Source: an uncultured Gammaproteobacteria bacterium (GTDB lineage: Bacteria; Pseudomonadota; Gammaproteobacteria; HK1). From it: DNA of 64,000 nucleotides. How positions within the stretch are numbered: position 1 is the stretch's first letter; each line of letters begins with the position of its first letter. The stretch spans positions 1 through 64,000 of the forward strand of contig CAMYJH010000013.1 of NCBI GenBank assembly GCA_947258715.1, given 5' to 3'. Of this stretch, positions 1 through 9,178 are shown one piece after another. The position numbers were made by a program, and so were the translations under genes. Under the pieces are notes generated by a model, which was given only the letters and a program-made list of their open reading frames with translations, was not told the DNA's origin and searched no databases.

Positions 1-1662
1 ATTTACGAGTGAAGGCAGGGCCTCATTGTCCTGAATGTTTTTCGGCAGATAGCGCTGAAAGCTTGAGAAATCCCGTCCGATATCGGGGGACCGGATCACG
101 GTTGGACGCAGAAATATGACCAGCTCGGTCTTGATCTGCTGCCTGTCGCGGAACTTGAACAGCTCGCCAACTCCCGGTACCTCTGAGAATCCCGGCACGG
201 ATTCGTCGTCTACGATGCGCTGGTCCTGCATCAGACCGCCGAGGACTGCAAGCTGGCCGGTGCCTATGCGCATTACCGTCTCGGTCTCCCGCACCTGGAC
301 CACGGGCACTTTGTTTGCGACATCCACGTCCACCGGCGTTAGCCCCGCTAACACCGCCGCCGCCTGGGCATTGGCAAGGGCGATGGGTACGCTTGGATCG
401 TCCACGAACTCCCGCACCCGAGTGATGGTGGGCCGGACGTTCAACGTAACCGCCTCGCTCTCGCTGATCTGTGGCGTCACGGTCAATACCAGACCCACGG
501 AGACCGTGCGCGCGTTGGACTCGACCGTGGTCAACGTCTGCGTCTCGCTCTGGGTGGTATCGATCTCGATTTCGAAATAGACCTCGTTGTCCACCACCTT
601 GAGCACGGCCGGCTGATTGTTGAGCGTCATCACCTTCGGGCTGGACAGCACCTGTGCATCGCCAAACTCATTCAGCAGGTTGATGGTCACGTCCAGCTCG
701 CTGCTGGTGTCCGGTTTGTCGGCGTAATCGAATATCAGCCCGGTCACGCCGCCGCTGGCACCGGCTTCGAATGCCTGGCCCACGTCAGCGCCGAAGATCA
801 GGTCGAGGCCGAACGCGCTCCGCGCGAGCGCGGTCCAGTCGATGCCGGCCTGGTAGCGGTCGCTGAGCTGGACCTCGACGATGGTCGCCTCGATGAGCAC
901 CTGACGGGTGATGCTCGCCATGACTTTGTCCAGGTAATCGCTCACCATCTGGTGTTGCCGCGCCGTGGCCCTGACCAGAATCAGGCCGCCTTCACGATTC
1001 AAGGTGACGCCCTTGTCGTCCCCATCTGAAACGGCCCCCGAATCCGGACGCACGATGGCCTCGACGTTGCTTTGCAGCGTCTCCCAGAAACGGTTGTTAA
1101 TGGTGTTTGAAATGGTCGATTCAGAAGTGTTGGACCCGCCACCGCCCTCGCCACCGGCCGCAACCAAGGTTGACGCCCCAATCGTTCCCGCGGACTCCCG
1201 GGTTACGTTCACATAATCGATCTTGTAGCTGCGAAGGAACGGCGTATCGGGCATCACCACGATGGTGCCGTCACGTAGTTCATGACGAACGTCTATCTGC
1301 CGGCTGATGCGATCCAGTATCTGCGAGAGCGTCTGGTCAACAGCATTGAGAGTGACGTTACCGCTGATATCCGGATGCACGTCTACATTGATCTTGGCGT
1401 CACGGGATAGAGCGAACAGCAGCTCCTTTACCGGCACCTCGTTCACCACCACGGTGTAGGTTTCCACTGGCGGCTCCGGCTTGGGTGGCGGCACGAAGGG
1501 CGCCTGGGCCACCGGCTGTGGGATCTCGGCCGGGACCACGGTCGGTTTTTCAGTCAGGTGGCCTGAAGAGGTTTCTCGCGGCTGCGGCGGCGGGGCGACG
1601 CAGGCCGAAAGCGTCACGGCAACAACCACCGCGCCGCAAGCGGCACGGCTAACCAAGCTCAT
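1..1662 (-). CDS. mshL: MSHA-type pilus secretin MshL (3' end outside window)
   Basis: This is the outer-membrane secretin of an MSHA-type (type IV) pilus, which forms the pore the pilus passes through. The frame is open from an ATG at 1662 to the window edge, 554 codons without a stop. GGAGG lies about 8 bases before the ATG. A lipoprotein signal ends in LSAC with Cys21, followed by a Pro-rich linker. The N0/STN-like part (ELLFALSRDAKINVDVHP) comes next, then the secretin core with VPGVGELF and ELVIFLRPTVI near the end. Family members are about 550-580 residues, so only a short tail should be missing. It lies downstream of the MshM-like ATPase gene on the same strand with a 252-base gap, so it may have its own promoter. 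Family assignment is firm, and the exact pilus subtype is inferred from MshL-like wording of the core. Confidence 0.88.
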   Translation of the reverse strand, partial: MSLVSRAACGAVVVAVTLSACVAPPPQPRETSSGHLTEKPTVVPAEIPQPVAQAPFVPPPKPEPPVETYTVVVNEVPVKELLFALSRDAKINVDVHPDISGNVTLNAVDQTLSQILDRISRQIDVRHELRDGTIVVMPDTPFLRSYKIDYVNVTRESAGTIGASTLVAAGGEGGGGSNTSESTISNTINNRFWETLQSNVEAIVRPDSGAVSDGDDKGVTLNREGGLILVRATARQHQMVSDYLDKVMASITRQVLIEATIVEVQLSDRYQAGIDWTALARSAFGLDLIFGADVGQAFEAGASGGVTGLIFDYADKPDTSSELDVTINLLNEFGDAQVLSSPKVMTLNNQPAVLKVVDNEVYFEIEIDTTQSETQTLTTVESNARTVSVGLVLTVTPQISESEAVTLNVRPTITRVREFVDDPSVPIALANAQAAAVLAGLTPVDVDVANKVPVVQVRETETVMRIGTGQLAVLGGLMQDQRIVDDESVPGFSEVPGVGELFKFRDRQQIKTELVIFLRPTVIRSPDIGRDFSSFQRYLPKNIQDNEALPSLVN

Positions 1663-1914
1663 TCCCAAGTCCTCCACCCTCCGAAGCGTCAGAATCAACT
1701 GCTTACTCCGATTAACTCTAGTTAGTGGAAATGCCGCGATCTAGGTTGAAGCGGCAGTCAACAGCCGCTACCCACAGCTATAGACTGCCACACGATTCGC
1801 TGCCCAAAATGTCAGGCAACTTACAGTTTCGAGATAGGATTTAAGTTCGTTTTCAGGGCTGAACGCGGACCGGGCAACTGCCGATCCGGGCGAAAGAGCG
1901 GCCCTTGGCCGTCG

Positions 1915-3615
1915 TCAACCCATGCTGGAGACGTCGCGTAAGTTTCTAATGAACGGCCCGAGTCGTTTGAGCTCCGGCGGCAGATCTTCGAGCGCCCGCT
2001 TCGCCGCGCTGTAAGCGGAGAACTCGCGGTATAAGACGCCCAGATATGGCCGTTGACCGATTACGGTTTCATAAACATACATCTGGTCGATCCCGCCCTG
2101 GCGGCTTTGCTGTTCTAAGAATGTCTCCACGTGTCGGCGCTGGCTTTGAGCCGTGAGCAAAAGCTGAATGCTATAGTGATTGTCGTCGGCCCGGGCGAGC
2201 CATTGTCGGGTTGCCGTGAGACGCGCCGCCATCAGGTCGGATGATGGAACTTCGCCGGCTGCGGTAACGTTGCCCTGCGCCAGCTGCGCGCTCCCCGCCG
2301 TTGCGGCGTCGGCTGCGGCCTCAACCGCCCCCGCGGGCGCTGGCTGAGAGACAGATTCAGTCGCCGGTGCGCCGATACGGGAAAACTCCTGCGGCGAGCG
2401 CATCGTCGCCCGGCCCGCCGCGGCGATCAGCTTTGAACCCGCTGAAGCTGCATCGCCGGCGCCGGGCTCAGGCCCGGCAGCTATGGTCAGGTCCCGCTGC
2501 TCCGTTTTCAGCGCCGGCTCGATTGGCGCAGCGCTGACCGGGGCCTGGTTTGCCGCTTGCGGCATCGCGTTCAGCGCCGGCAAAACATCCACCGTTTCCA
2601 ATGCGGTTTGGGCAGACTCCGAGGCGGCTGCCGGCGTCGATTTTTCGGCGCCTGCGGGCTCCGGCACGTGATCAGGGGCGGCCGCTTCCGGCCGCTCGTT
2701 AGAGCGGCCGATATTTGCCATCGGCTCGAGAACACTCCATCCTGCGGCGCCCGCGAGGATCAGTGCGCTCACGGCTACTGCAAGCCGGGAAATCCGGCGG
2801 CGGCGCGCTTCGAACTGACTGTCGTTAATGGCCTTTCTTACGTCCTTGAGCGTCACTTCGTGCCGGTCGTTGGCGTAAGCAGCCAGCAGCGCCTTGTCGG
2901 CGAGGATATTGATGCGACGCGTGAGCCCTTCCGAGGCTCTGGTCATGCTGACAGAAGCGTTGCTGCGGAATACGTCCGGTCCTCTGTAACCCACCGCCCG
3001 CATTCTGAAGTTTACGTAAGCCCTTAGCTCGTTGCGCTTGAGCGGTTCGAGATAAAAGTTGTGGGTGATGCGTTCCTTCAGCTGACGGATGCTCGGTTGG
3101 TTCAAATTCTGGTCCAGCTCGGGCTGCCCAAAGAGCACAATCTGCAGCAGCTTTTCACGCTTGGTCTCTAGATTAGTAAGGAGACGAATTTCTTCCAGAG
3201 TTTCGATGGGCATGCTTTGCGCCTCTTCCACGAACACGACAACCTGCCGGTTTGCCGCATGCTTTTGCAGAAGACGCTGCTGCATTGCGTGCATGACTTT
3301 GAGTCGGTTGGAGCCGGGCGCGATATCGAGATTCATCTCCAGCGCGATCGCCTGAAGAATGTCGTCAGGCTTTAGACTTGGATTCGCCAGGTATGCGATT
3401 TCCACATTTTCCGGGAGACGCTCCTCGAGCATGCGGCAGAGCATCGTCTTTCCGGTGCCCACCTCGCCGACGACCTTAACGATTCCCTCGCCGCTGACAA
3501 TGGCATAAACCAGAGCGTCAAGGATCTCGCCCCTTCCCCCGCCTTTATAGAACAGCCCGGTATCTGGAGTTATTCGAAACGGCGCCTGCTGCAATCCGAA
3601 GTGCTCGTTATACAT
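1915..3615 (-). CDS. mshM: MshM/ExeA-type AAA ATPase with C-terminal SPOR-like domain
   Basis: This is a membrane-anchored ATPase of the ExeA/GspA family, thought to help secretin assembly by acting on peptidoglycan. Walker A GEVGTGKT is near residues 50-57 and Walker B VVVFVEEAQ near 125-133. A basic patch (RRRR) precedes one membrane helix at about 277-296. A long Ala/Pro-rich periplasmic linker follows, and the last roughly 85 residues (from YSIQLL) look like a SPOR peptidoglycan-binding domain. The start chosen is the ATG at 3615 behind GAGGAAG; a TTG sits one codon upstream. The gene follows the response regulator and precedes mshL, which supports a role in the MSHA pilus. In classical msh clusters mshM follows mshL, so the order here is different. 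The SPOR call is by pattern only. Confidence 0.8.
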   Translation of the reverse strand: MYNEHFGLQQAPFRITPDTGLFYKGGGRGEILDALVYAIVSGEGIVKVVGEVGTGKTMLCRMLEERLPENVEIAYLANPSLKPDDILQAIALEMNLDIAPGSNRLKVMHAMQQRLLQKHAANRQVVVFVEEAQSMPIETLEEIRLLTNLETKREKLLQIVLFGQPELDQNLNQPSIRQLKERITHNFYLEPLKRNELRAYVNFRMRAVGYRGPDVFRSNASVSMTRASEGLTRRINILADKALLAAYANDRHEVTLKDVRKAINDSQFEARRRRISRLAVAVSALILAGAAGWSVLEPMANIGRSNERPEAAAPDHVPEPAGAEKSTPAAASESAQTALETVDVLPALNAMPQAANQAPVSAAPIEPALKTEQRDLTIAAGPEPGAGDAASAGSKLIAAAGRATMRSPQEFSRIGAPATESVSQPAPAGAVEAAADAATAGSAQLAQGNVTAAGEVPSSDLMAARLTATRQWLARADDNHYSIQLLLTAQSQRRHVETFLEQQSRQGGIDQMYVYETVIGQRPYLGVLYREFSAYSAAKRALEDLPPELKRLGPFIRNLRDVSSMG

Positions 3616-3711
3616 CAAATACTTCCTCGTCCCCGGATAGAAGAGCGCAGTGAGGCTTGTACCGGCGGCTTAGGGCACGGGACGTCGGATTCATGCTGAA
3701 TATGTTCGTGC

Positions 3712-5118
3712 TCATTCAGCTTCACCTGACAAGCGCTGAATTTTGCTGTAAAGGGTCGTCCGGTTAACGCCCAAGAGCCGCGCCGCCTCACTCAAATTTC
3801 CGTTGCTCAGCTTCAAAGCCGCCTTGATGTAACGCTGCTCCCAGTCATCGAGAACCTCGTTGAGGCGGAAGTTGCCCTGCGAAAGCTGAGAAATAGTGCC
3901 TTCATCCACATCTGACCGACTGTCCAGTTCCGCTTCGAGTTCTGTAAGCCCGACGCGTTTTCCGGGGTACTTGGCGCCGAGCCGTATGACGATGTTTCGC
4001 AGTTCGCGCACGTTTCCGGGAAAGGTATAGCTGCACCAGCGCTTTTCCGCCTCCTGGTCGAGAACGAACGGTGGCACCTTGGAGGCATACAGTTCGCGAA
4101 AGTGATTCAGGAGCAAAAGGGCGTCTTCTCCACGCTCTCGCAGCGGCGGCACCTCGATGCTCAGCACGCTCAGTCGATGATAGAGGTCGTGGCGAAACTT
4201 GCCGTCGCGGAGCTCGCTCATGAGATCCCGGTTGCTGGCGGTGACGAATCGGGCTGAGGAGAAGCGAGGACGGGTTTCACCTACCCGGTAATACTCTCCG
4301 TTTTCCAAAACGCGCAGCAGCTTCGGCTGAAGCTCGATGGGAAATTCGCCGATCTCATCCAGAAACAGCGTGCCCTCACCTGCCTCTTCGAAGAATCCCG
4401 CGCGAGCGGAACCAGCGCCAGTGAACGCGCCCTTGGCGTGCCCGAAAAGCTGCGCCTCGAGAAGATCTGCGGTAAATGCGGCGCAGTTAACCACTACGAA
4501 CGGCTTTCTACGCCGTTCGCTCTTCGAATGCAGCATCTGAGCCACCAGCTCCTTTCCGGTGCCAGATTCCCCCTGAATCAGGATCGGAAATGGCGTATCC
4601 GCGAAACGCGAAATCTGCGCCCGGACCTCGTCCATGGCGCTGCTGGTGCCAGCAAAAACCACCACCTCGTCACTTTTTTCCGCCGCCAGTGATTCCGCCT
4701 CCAAAATCATGAGCTGATGGTCGAGACGGGCCTTGAGCAGCATCGGATCGCAAGGCTTGGCGATAAAGTCCGCCGCGCCTAAGGACAGCGCGTGCTGGAC
4801 ATTCCGGCGGTCGCTCTGTCCGGAGAGGACGAGGATCTTGATCGCCGGGTTTACGCTCAGGAGGTCGCCAATGAGCGCGAAGCCCTCTCCCGGGTCGTGG
4901 GGCTCTGGGGGCAGGCCGAGATCGACCAGCGCAAGCTCGGGGCTGCGCCGGTCCTGTTTCATTATCGCGTTCGCCTCGCGCCGGGAGCTTGCCAGCAGCA
5001 CTTCGAAGTCATCCTGAAGCACGAAGGCCAGGGATTCTCCAATCAAGGGATCGTCGTCTGCCAACAGCAAAGTACGCCGCTTGGCTCTGACGGGCGCGGG
5101 CCGGTTGTCAGCAATCAT
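3712..5118 (-). CDS. NtrC-family sigma-54-dependent response regulator
   Basis: This is a two-component transcriptional activator for sigma-54 promoters. The receiver domain spans about residues 15-135, with acidic DDD at 21-23, phospho-acceptor Asp66 in LVDLGLPP and Lys121. The AAA+ domain has Walker A GESGTGKE (183-190), the sigma-54 contact loop GAFTGA (230-235) and Walker B LFLDEIGE. A Fis-type helix-turn-helix ends the protein (NLSEAARLLGVNRTTLY). The length of 468 matches the family. The DLGLPP...P.EG wording recalls the PrsR-type regulators of exosortase/PEP-CTERM loci, but no exosortase gene is in view. The partner kinase is not in the window. It lies 97 bases upstream of the pilus ATPase on the same strand, so a role in pilus or envelope control is a reasonable guess only. 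Confidence 0.85.
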   Translation of the reverse strand: MIADNRPAPVRAKRRTLLLADDDPLIGESLAFVLQDDFEVLLASSRREANAIMKQDRRSPELALVDLGLPPEPHDPGEGFALIGDLLSVNPAIKILVLSGQSDRRNVQHALSLGAADFIAKPCDPMLLKARLDHQLMILEAESLAAEKSDEVVVFAGTSSAMDEVRAQISRFADTPFPILIQGESGTGKELVAQMLHSKSERRRKPFVVVNCAAFTADLLEAQLFGHAKGAFTGAGSARAGFFEEAGEGTLFLDEIGEFPIELQPKLLRVLENGEYYRVGETRPRFSSARFVTASNRDLMSELRDGKFRHDLYHRLSVLSIEVPPLRERGEDALLLLNHFRELYASKVPPFVLDQEAEKRWCSYTFPGNVRELRNIVIRLGAKYPGKRVGLTELEAELDSRSDVDEGTISQLSQGNFRLNEVLDDWEQRYIKAALKLSNGNLSEAARLLGVNRTTLYSKIQRLSGEAE

Positions 5119-5304
5119 TGGCGATGAAGGTGGTCGATCACGCGTTTAATGATAGTTTGTGGACTGCGATCCCGCGAGCAACGGGGCGCCGCAGCGCTAC
5201 GCCGGAACCGAAGGTGGGCGTCGGCTGATGAGTCAAAGCGAGTCGTAAACGGTAGATTGAGGCGAGGGAGCCGATTTTTGCCGCCCCGAGCAAACCTCAA
5301 CGGT

Positions 5305-6723
5305 CTAGTAGCGATAATGCTCCGGCTTAAAGGGGCCTTCCTTGGACACACCAATATACGCGGACTGCTCATCGGAGAGCTGGGTAAGATTTACGCCGAG
5401 CTTTTTCAAATGCAGCCGCGCGACTTTCTCGTCCAGGTGCTTGGGCAGCACGTAGACCTTGTGTTCGTAGTGCTCCGGGTGATGCCACAGCTCGATTTGC
5501 GCCAGCACCTGGTTGGTAAACGAGTTCGACATCACGAAGCTCGGATGGCCGGTGGCGCACCCCAGATTCACCAACCTGCCTTGCGCAAGGACGATGATTC
5601 GCTTGCCGTCTGGAAAAATCACGTGGTCCACCTGGGGCTTGATGTTTTCCCACTTGAGGTTGCGTAAGCCCGCAATGTCGATCTCGGAATCGAAGTGGCC
5701 GATGTTGCAGACAATAGCGTCGTTTTTCATCACCCGCATGTGGTCGAGGGTAATGACCTTCAGGTTTCCAGTGGCGGTGACGAAAATGTCGGCCATCGGC
5801 GCGGCCTCTTCCATCGTCACCACGCGGAATCCTTCCATCGCCGCCTGCAGTGCGCAGATCGGATCGATCTCAGTCACCCACACGTTGGCACCCAGTCCGC
5901 GCAGCGACTGTGCACTGCCCTTACCCACGTCCCCGTAGCCGCAAACAACGGCAATTTTTCCCGCCATCATGACGTCCGTGGCCCGCTTGATGCCGTCAAC
6001 CAGGGATTCGCGGCAGCCGTAGAGATTATCGAACTTGGATTTGGTCACTGAATCGTTGACGTTGATGGCCGGGAACGGCAGCTCTCCATTTTTCTCCATC
6101 ACGTAGAGCCGATGAACGCCGGTGGTTGTTTCCTCGGTTACGCCGCGGATAGCGGTCAGTACCTTTGAATACCATCCCTGGGAGCTCTGAAGCCTCCGCC
6201 GGATGGAGGCGAACAAGGCTTCCTCTTCCTCGTTTCCTGGGTCGGAGAGCAGGGAAGCGTCTTTCTCCGCCTTGGCTCCCAGATTCACCAGCAGGGTCGC
6301 GTCACCGCCGTCGTCTAGGATCATGTTCGCCGTGCTTCCATCCCCCCAATCGAAGATGCGATGGGCGTAATCCCAATACTCGTCCAGCGTCTCTCCCTTG
6401 TAGGCGAACACAGGGACCCCCCGGTCGGCGATAGCCGCGGCGGCGTGGTCCTGGGTGGAGAATATATTACAGGATGCCCACCGCACCTCGGCGCCCAACT
6501 CGAGCAGGGTTTCGATCAGGACCGCGGTCTGAATAGTCATATGCAGCGAACCCGCGATCCTTGCGCCCGCGAGCGGCTTCTTAGCGCCGTACTCTTGGCG
6601 CAAAGCCATCAGGCCTGGCATCTCGTTTTCCGCAATAGAGATCTCCTTGCGACCCCAGTCCGCGAGACCTATATCCGCTACCTCGTAATCTGAAGACGTT
6701 TTCGCCGCGGCGGGTTTACTCAT
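5305..6723 (-). CDS. ahcY: Adenosylhomocysteinase
   Basis: The enzyme cleaves S-adenosylhomocysteine to adenosine and homocysteine in the cytoplasm and so relieves product inhibition of methyltransferases. The 472-residue length is typical. The NAD-binding glycine loop GYGDVGKGS is at 262-270. Other family blocks seen are [45 protein letters not shown] and the C-terminal [11 protein letters not shown], ending in HYRY. The ATG at 6723 is the only suitable start. It follows metK by 76 bases on the same strand, so the two probably form a SAM-cycle operon. No SAH-riboswitch pattern was found in the 76-base spacer. Confidence 0.97.
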   Translation of the reverse strand: MSKPAAAKTSSDYEVADIGLADWGRKEISIAENEMPGLMALRQEYGAKKPLAGARIAGSLHMTIQTAVLIETLLELGAEVRWASCNIFSTQDHAAAAIADRGVPVFAYKGETLDEYWDYAHRIFDWGDGSTANMILDDGGDATLLVNLGAKAEKDASLLSDPGNEEEEALFASIRRRLQSSQGWYSKVLTAIRGVTEETTTGVHRLYVMEKNGELPFPAINVNDSVTKSKFDNLYGCRESLVDGIKRATDVMMAGKIAVVCGYGDVGKGSAQSLRGLGANVWVTEIDPICALQAAMEGFRVVTMEEAAPMADIFVTATGNLKVITLDHMRVMKNDAIVCNIGHFDSEIDIAGLRNLKWENIKPQVDHVIFPDGKRIIVLAQGRLVNLGCATGHPSFVMSNSFTNQVLAQIELWHHPEHYEHKVYVLPKHLDEKVARLHLKKLGVNLTQLSDEQSAYIGVSKEGPFKPEHYRY

Positions 6724-6799
6724 TACTACTTGCTCTACCGTTGCTCGATGTTCTGAGTTGAGTGCTCGAATTTCACCAGATTCAATGACTGCCAGGCTC

Positions 6800-7960
6800 T
6801 CAGCCGATGCCCGCAGAAGCTTTCAGCGCTTCGGCCTTGTCTGTCTTCTCCCAGGGCAGATCCCCATCGCGGCCGAAATGACCGTATGCCGCGGTATTGC
6901 GATAAATCGGTCGAAGCAGGTCCAACATCTCAACAATGCCCCGCGGCTTCAGGTTGAAGTGCTCCAGCACCAGGTCCCGAAATCTGTCGTCGTCAATTTT
7001 GCCGGTGCCAAAGGTTTCGACGTTTACAGAGGTCGGCTCCGCGACTCCAATAGCGTAGGACACCTGCACCTCGCAACACTCGGCAAGCCCTGCCGCGACG
7101 ATATTCTTCGCCACATAACGGCAGGCATAGGCGGCGGATCGGTCCACCTTGGACGGATCCTTGCCGGAGAATGCGCCGCCGCCGTGGCGGGCGACACCTC
7201 CATAAGTGTCGACGATGATCTTGCGCCCGGTCAGACCACAGTCGCCCACGGGGCCGCCGATCACGAATCGACCGGTGGGGTTGATGTGAAAGCGGGTGTT
7301 GTTGCCGAGCATCTCGGGCGGCAATACCGGGCGGATGATCTCATCCATGACCGCCTCGCGAATCATATCGGTACTGATCTCCGGGTCGTGCTGAGTGGAT
7401 AGCACCACCGCGTCGATACGCCTTGGTTTCCCGCCTTCGTACCGCAACGTCACCTGACTCTTGGCGTCAGGCCTGAGCCACGGAAGGGTGCCGGCCCGCC
7501 GCAGCTCGGACTGGCGTTTCACCAGCCGATGGGCGAAGGTGATGGGCGCGGGCATGAAGACGTCGGTCTCATTCACCGCGTAACCAATCATCATTCCCTG
7601 GTCACCCGCACCCTGCTCCCGTTCCGAACTCTCGTTCACCCCCATGGCGATGTCGGGGGACTGCTTGCCCAACGCGCTCAGCACCGCACAGGTATGGCCG
7701 TCGAAGCCGTAAGCCGGGCTGTCGTAACCGATGGCGCTTACCTGCTCCCGCACGATGCTCTCGACGTCGATCACTGCTGTGCTCGTCACCTCCCCGGCAA
7801 CGATAACCATGCCGGTTTTTACCAGCGTTTCGCACGCTACCCGGCAGTGCGGGTCCTGGGCGATCATGGCGTCCAGAATGGCGTCTGATATCTGGTCCGC
7901 TATCTTGTCCGGGTGGCCTTCCGAAACGGACTCGGAAGTTATCAACTGGGCTTTCGCCAT
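6800..7960 (-). CDS. metK: S-adenosylmethionine synthetase
   Basis: The enzyme makes S-adenosylmethionine from methionine and ATP. The open frame extends upstream to 8026, but homology begins at [19 protein letters not shown], so the ATG at 7960 is the start, with a GAGG about 9 bases before it. This gives 386 residues, close to the E. coli enzyme. Diagnostic blocks include [24 protein letters not shown] (117-122), [20 protein letters not shown] and [13 protein letters not shown]. It is the first gene of the metK-ahcY pair. The leader upstream holds a terminator-like hairpin with a T-run, described separately, which suggests control by attenuation. Confidence 0.97.
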   Translation of the reverse strand: MAKAQLITSESVSEGHPDKIADQISDAILDAMIAQDPHCRVACETLVKTGMVIVAGEVTSTAVIDVESIVREQVSAIGYDSPAYGFDGHTCAVLSALGKQSPDIAMGVNESSEREQGAGDQGMMIGYAVNETDVFMPAPITFAHRLVKRQSELRRAGTLPWLRPDAKSQVTLRYEGGKPRRIDAVVLSTQHDPEISTDMIREAVMDEIIRPVLPPEMLGNNTRFHINPTGRFVIGGPVGDCGLTGRKIIVDTYGGVARHGGGAFSGKDPSKVDRSAAYACRYVAKNIVAAGLAECCEVQVSYAIGVAEPTSVNVETFGTGKIDDDRFRDLVLEHFNLKPRGIVEMLDLLRPIYRNTAAYGHFGRDGDLPWEKTDKAEALKASAGIG

Positions 7961-7984
7961 GACGCAGTGCCTCGACTTGAACAC

Positions 7985-8022
7985 AAAAAAGGCCGCTAAG
8001 TTTAACGGCAGTGCAGCGCCGT
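7985..8022 (-). promoter_or_regulatory. Candidate transcription attenuator in the metK leader
   Basis: In the minus-strand RNA, GCCGTTA and TAGCGGC (8009-7992) pair around an AACT loop to form a seven-base-pair stem, followed by C and six U residues (7990-7985). That is the form of an intrinsic terminator. The left arm can instead pair upstream: ACGGC (8022-8018) with GCCGT (8009-8005), so the two hairpins exclude each other. The T-run ends only about 24 bases before the metK ATG, leaving no room for another promoter. The structure therefore lies inside the metK transcript rather than ending an unrelated gene. No known SAM or SAH riboswitch consensus was recognised. Confidence 0.5.
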
Positions 8023-8095
8023 GCACAGGGCGTTGGGAAGGCCGTTCGGAAGAATGAGACCGGTTACTCCGCAGGCCAAAGGCGTATAGGCTGAC

Positions 8096-8980
8096 TTAAG
8101 GCGGGATCTGGCGGTAACCCCAGGTGCCTTTGAGCAGCCGCGACAGGCCGCTGTAAGCTTCCTGGTGACCACGGACAAAGCCGGAAATTTCCAGCTCCGT
8201 TAGAGCGCGCCGCCCGACCGCTCCCCGGGAGGCGTCCACCAGCGCCGAGGTAATGCGATCGACGACAACCTCCGCCAGATCTGGGGAAACACTGACCGCC
8301 TTTCCCGGCAGTTCTTCCATCAATAGCATCTCCTTGAGCTCCGGATAAACGCCTAGCTCATCAGCAGGAATCACCGCGGCCACCGCCTCATTTCGCAAAA
8401 CCCGCGTCGCCGCAGCTCGGTGCGAAGGGGCTTCGATGATCCGAGGGATACGCACCGCATCCGAATAGAAGGCCAGCAGCTGAAGCGTGGACAGCGAAGG
8501 CGGCGACAGCGCCGCGACCGGGCGACCGGCGAGATCCGAGGGGTCCAGCAGGAGAAAGCCGCCGCCGGCGAGCGAGAAGACTTGGCGCTCCTCCACCGCA
8601 GCGATGATGCGATAGCCGGCGCGCGTCACGCGGTAATCGGCGAAATGTGGATCTTCCAGCACCATCGCCGGGCGCTCTCCGGTGGTCAGATGGCGCCAAT
8701 GCTCGAGGGGATTTCGCCTGATGTTCACCCGCACCGGATGGCCGAGCGCCTGGGAGAGGTAATCGGACAGCGCCGACAACTTGCTGGCTTTTATCGAGCC
8801 ATCGCTCTGGACCACCAGCTCGAACTCCGCCGCTGCCGATGCGGCGGAGAGGGCTAGTAACACCGCCGCCAACAAGCGCCGCACGCAAGGCCCGTGCTCT
8901 CGAAGGCGCCGAACACGCTGTCGATTCCCCGCGCCTTGCGGCAACGTCAGTCGATGCGGGGATACCAGATCTAGACTCAT
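8096..8980 (-). CDS. PhnD-like phosphate/phosphonate ABC transporter substrate-binding protein
   Basis: This is a periplasmic binding protein of the PhnD-like type. The mature part shows LVVQSDGSIKASKLSALSDYLSQALGHPV, then two alpha/beta lobes with LAGRPVAALSPPSLSTLQLL and the closing helix. The ATG at 8980 gives 294 residues with a long arginine-rich lead-in before the hydrophobic segment. A GTG at 8884 would start directly at RRLLAAVLLALSAASAAA, a textbook signal peptide, and may be the true start. No permease or ATPase gene is nearby, so it may serve as a sensor-type binding protein instead of a transporter part. The ligand cannot be told from sequence. It sits upstream of metK on the same strand. 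Confidence 0.65.
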   Translation of the reverse strand: MSLDLVSPHRLTLPQGAGNRQRVRRLREHGPCVRRLLAAVLLALSAASAAAEFELVVQSDGSIKASKLSALSDYLSQALGHPVRVNIRRNPLEHWRHLTTGERPAMVLEDPHFADYRVTRAGYRIIAAVEERQVFSLAGGGFLLLDPSDLAGRPVAALSPPSLSTLQLLAFYSDAVRIPRIIEAPSHRAAATRVLRNEAVAAVIPADELGVYPELKEMLLMEELPGKAVSVSPDLAEVVVDRITSALVDASRGAVGRRALTELEISGFVRGHQEAYSGLSRLLKGTWGYRQIPP

Positions 8981-9178
8981 TGCGTCAGCCGGGCGCGTGC
9001 GTCAGAATTCGGTACCCTGCCGACCCGGCACCGGTCTCTCGCTTTTCCGGCTTTTTTTGCCGCGTAACGAAACAAGGCACTTGTTCATCTCGAGGTCCAT
9101 AAGCGGACATCCGGGTGGGAGTCTCTAGCGGGACCTTACCGGTAACAAAACCGGATTCTACAGTCACGAGGGAGTGTC

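Noticed and set aside
6724-6799. SAH riboswitch before ahcY
   Set aside because: The spacer is only 76 bases and lacks the conserved SAH aptamer pattern. GCGCTGCA in the metK leader resembles one aptamer segment but the rest of the core is missing.
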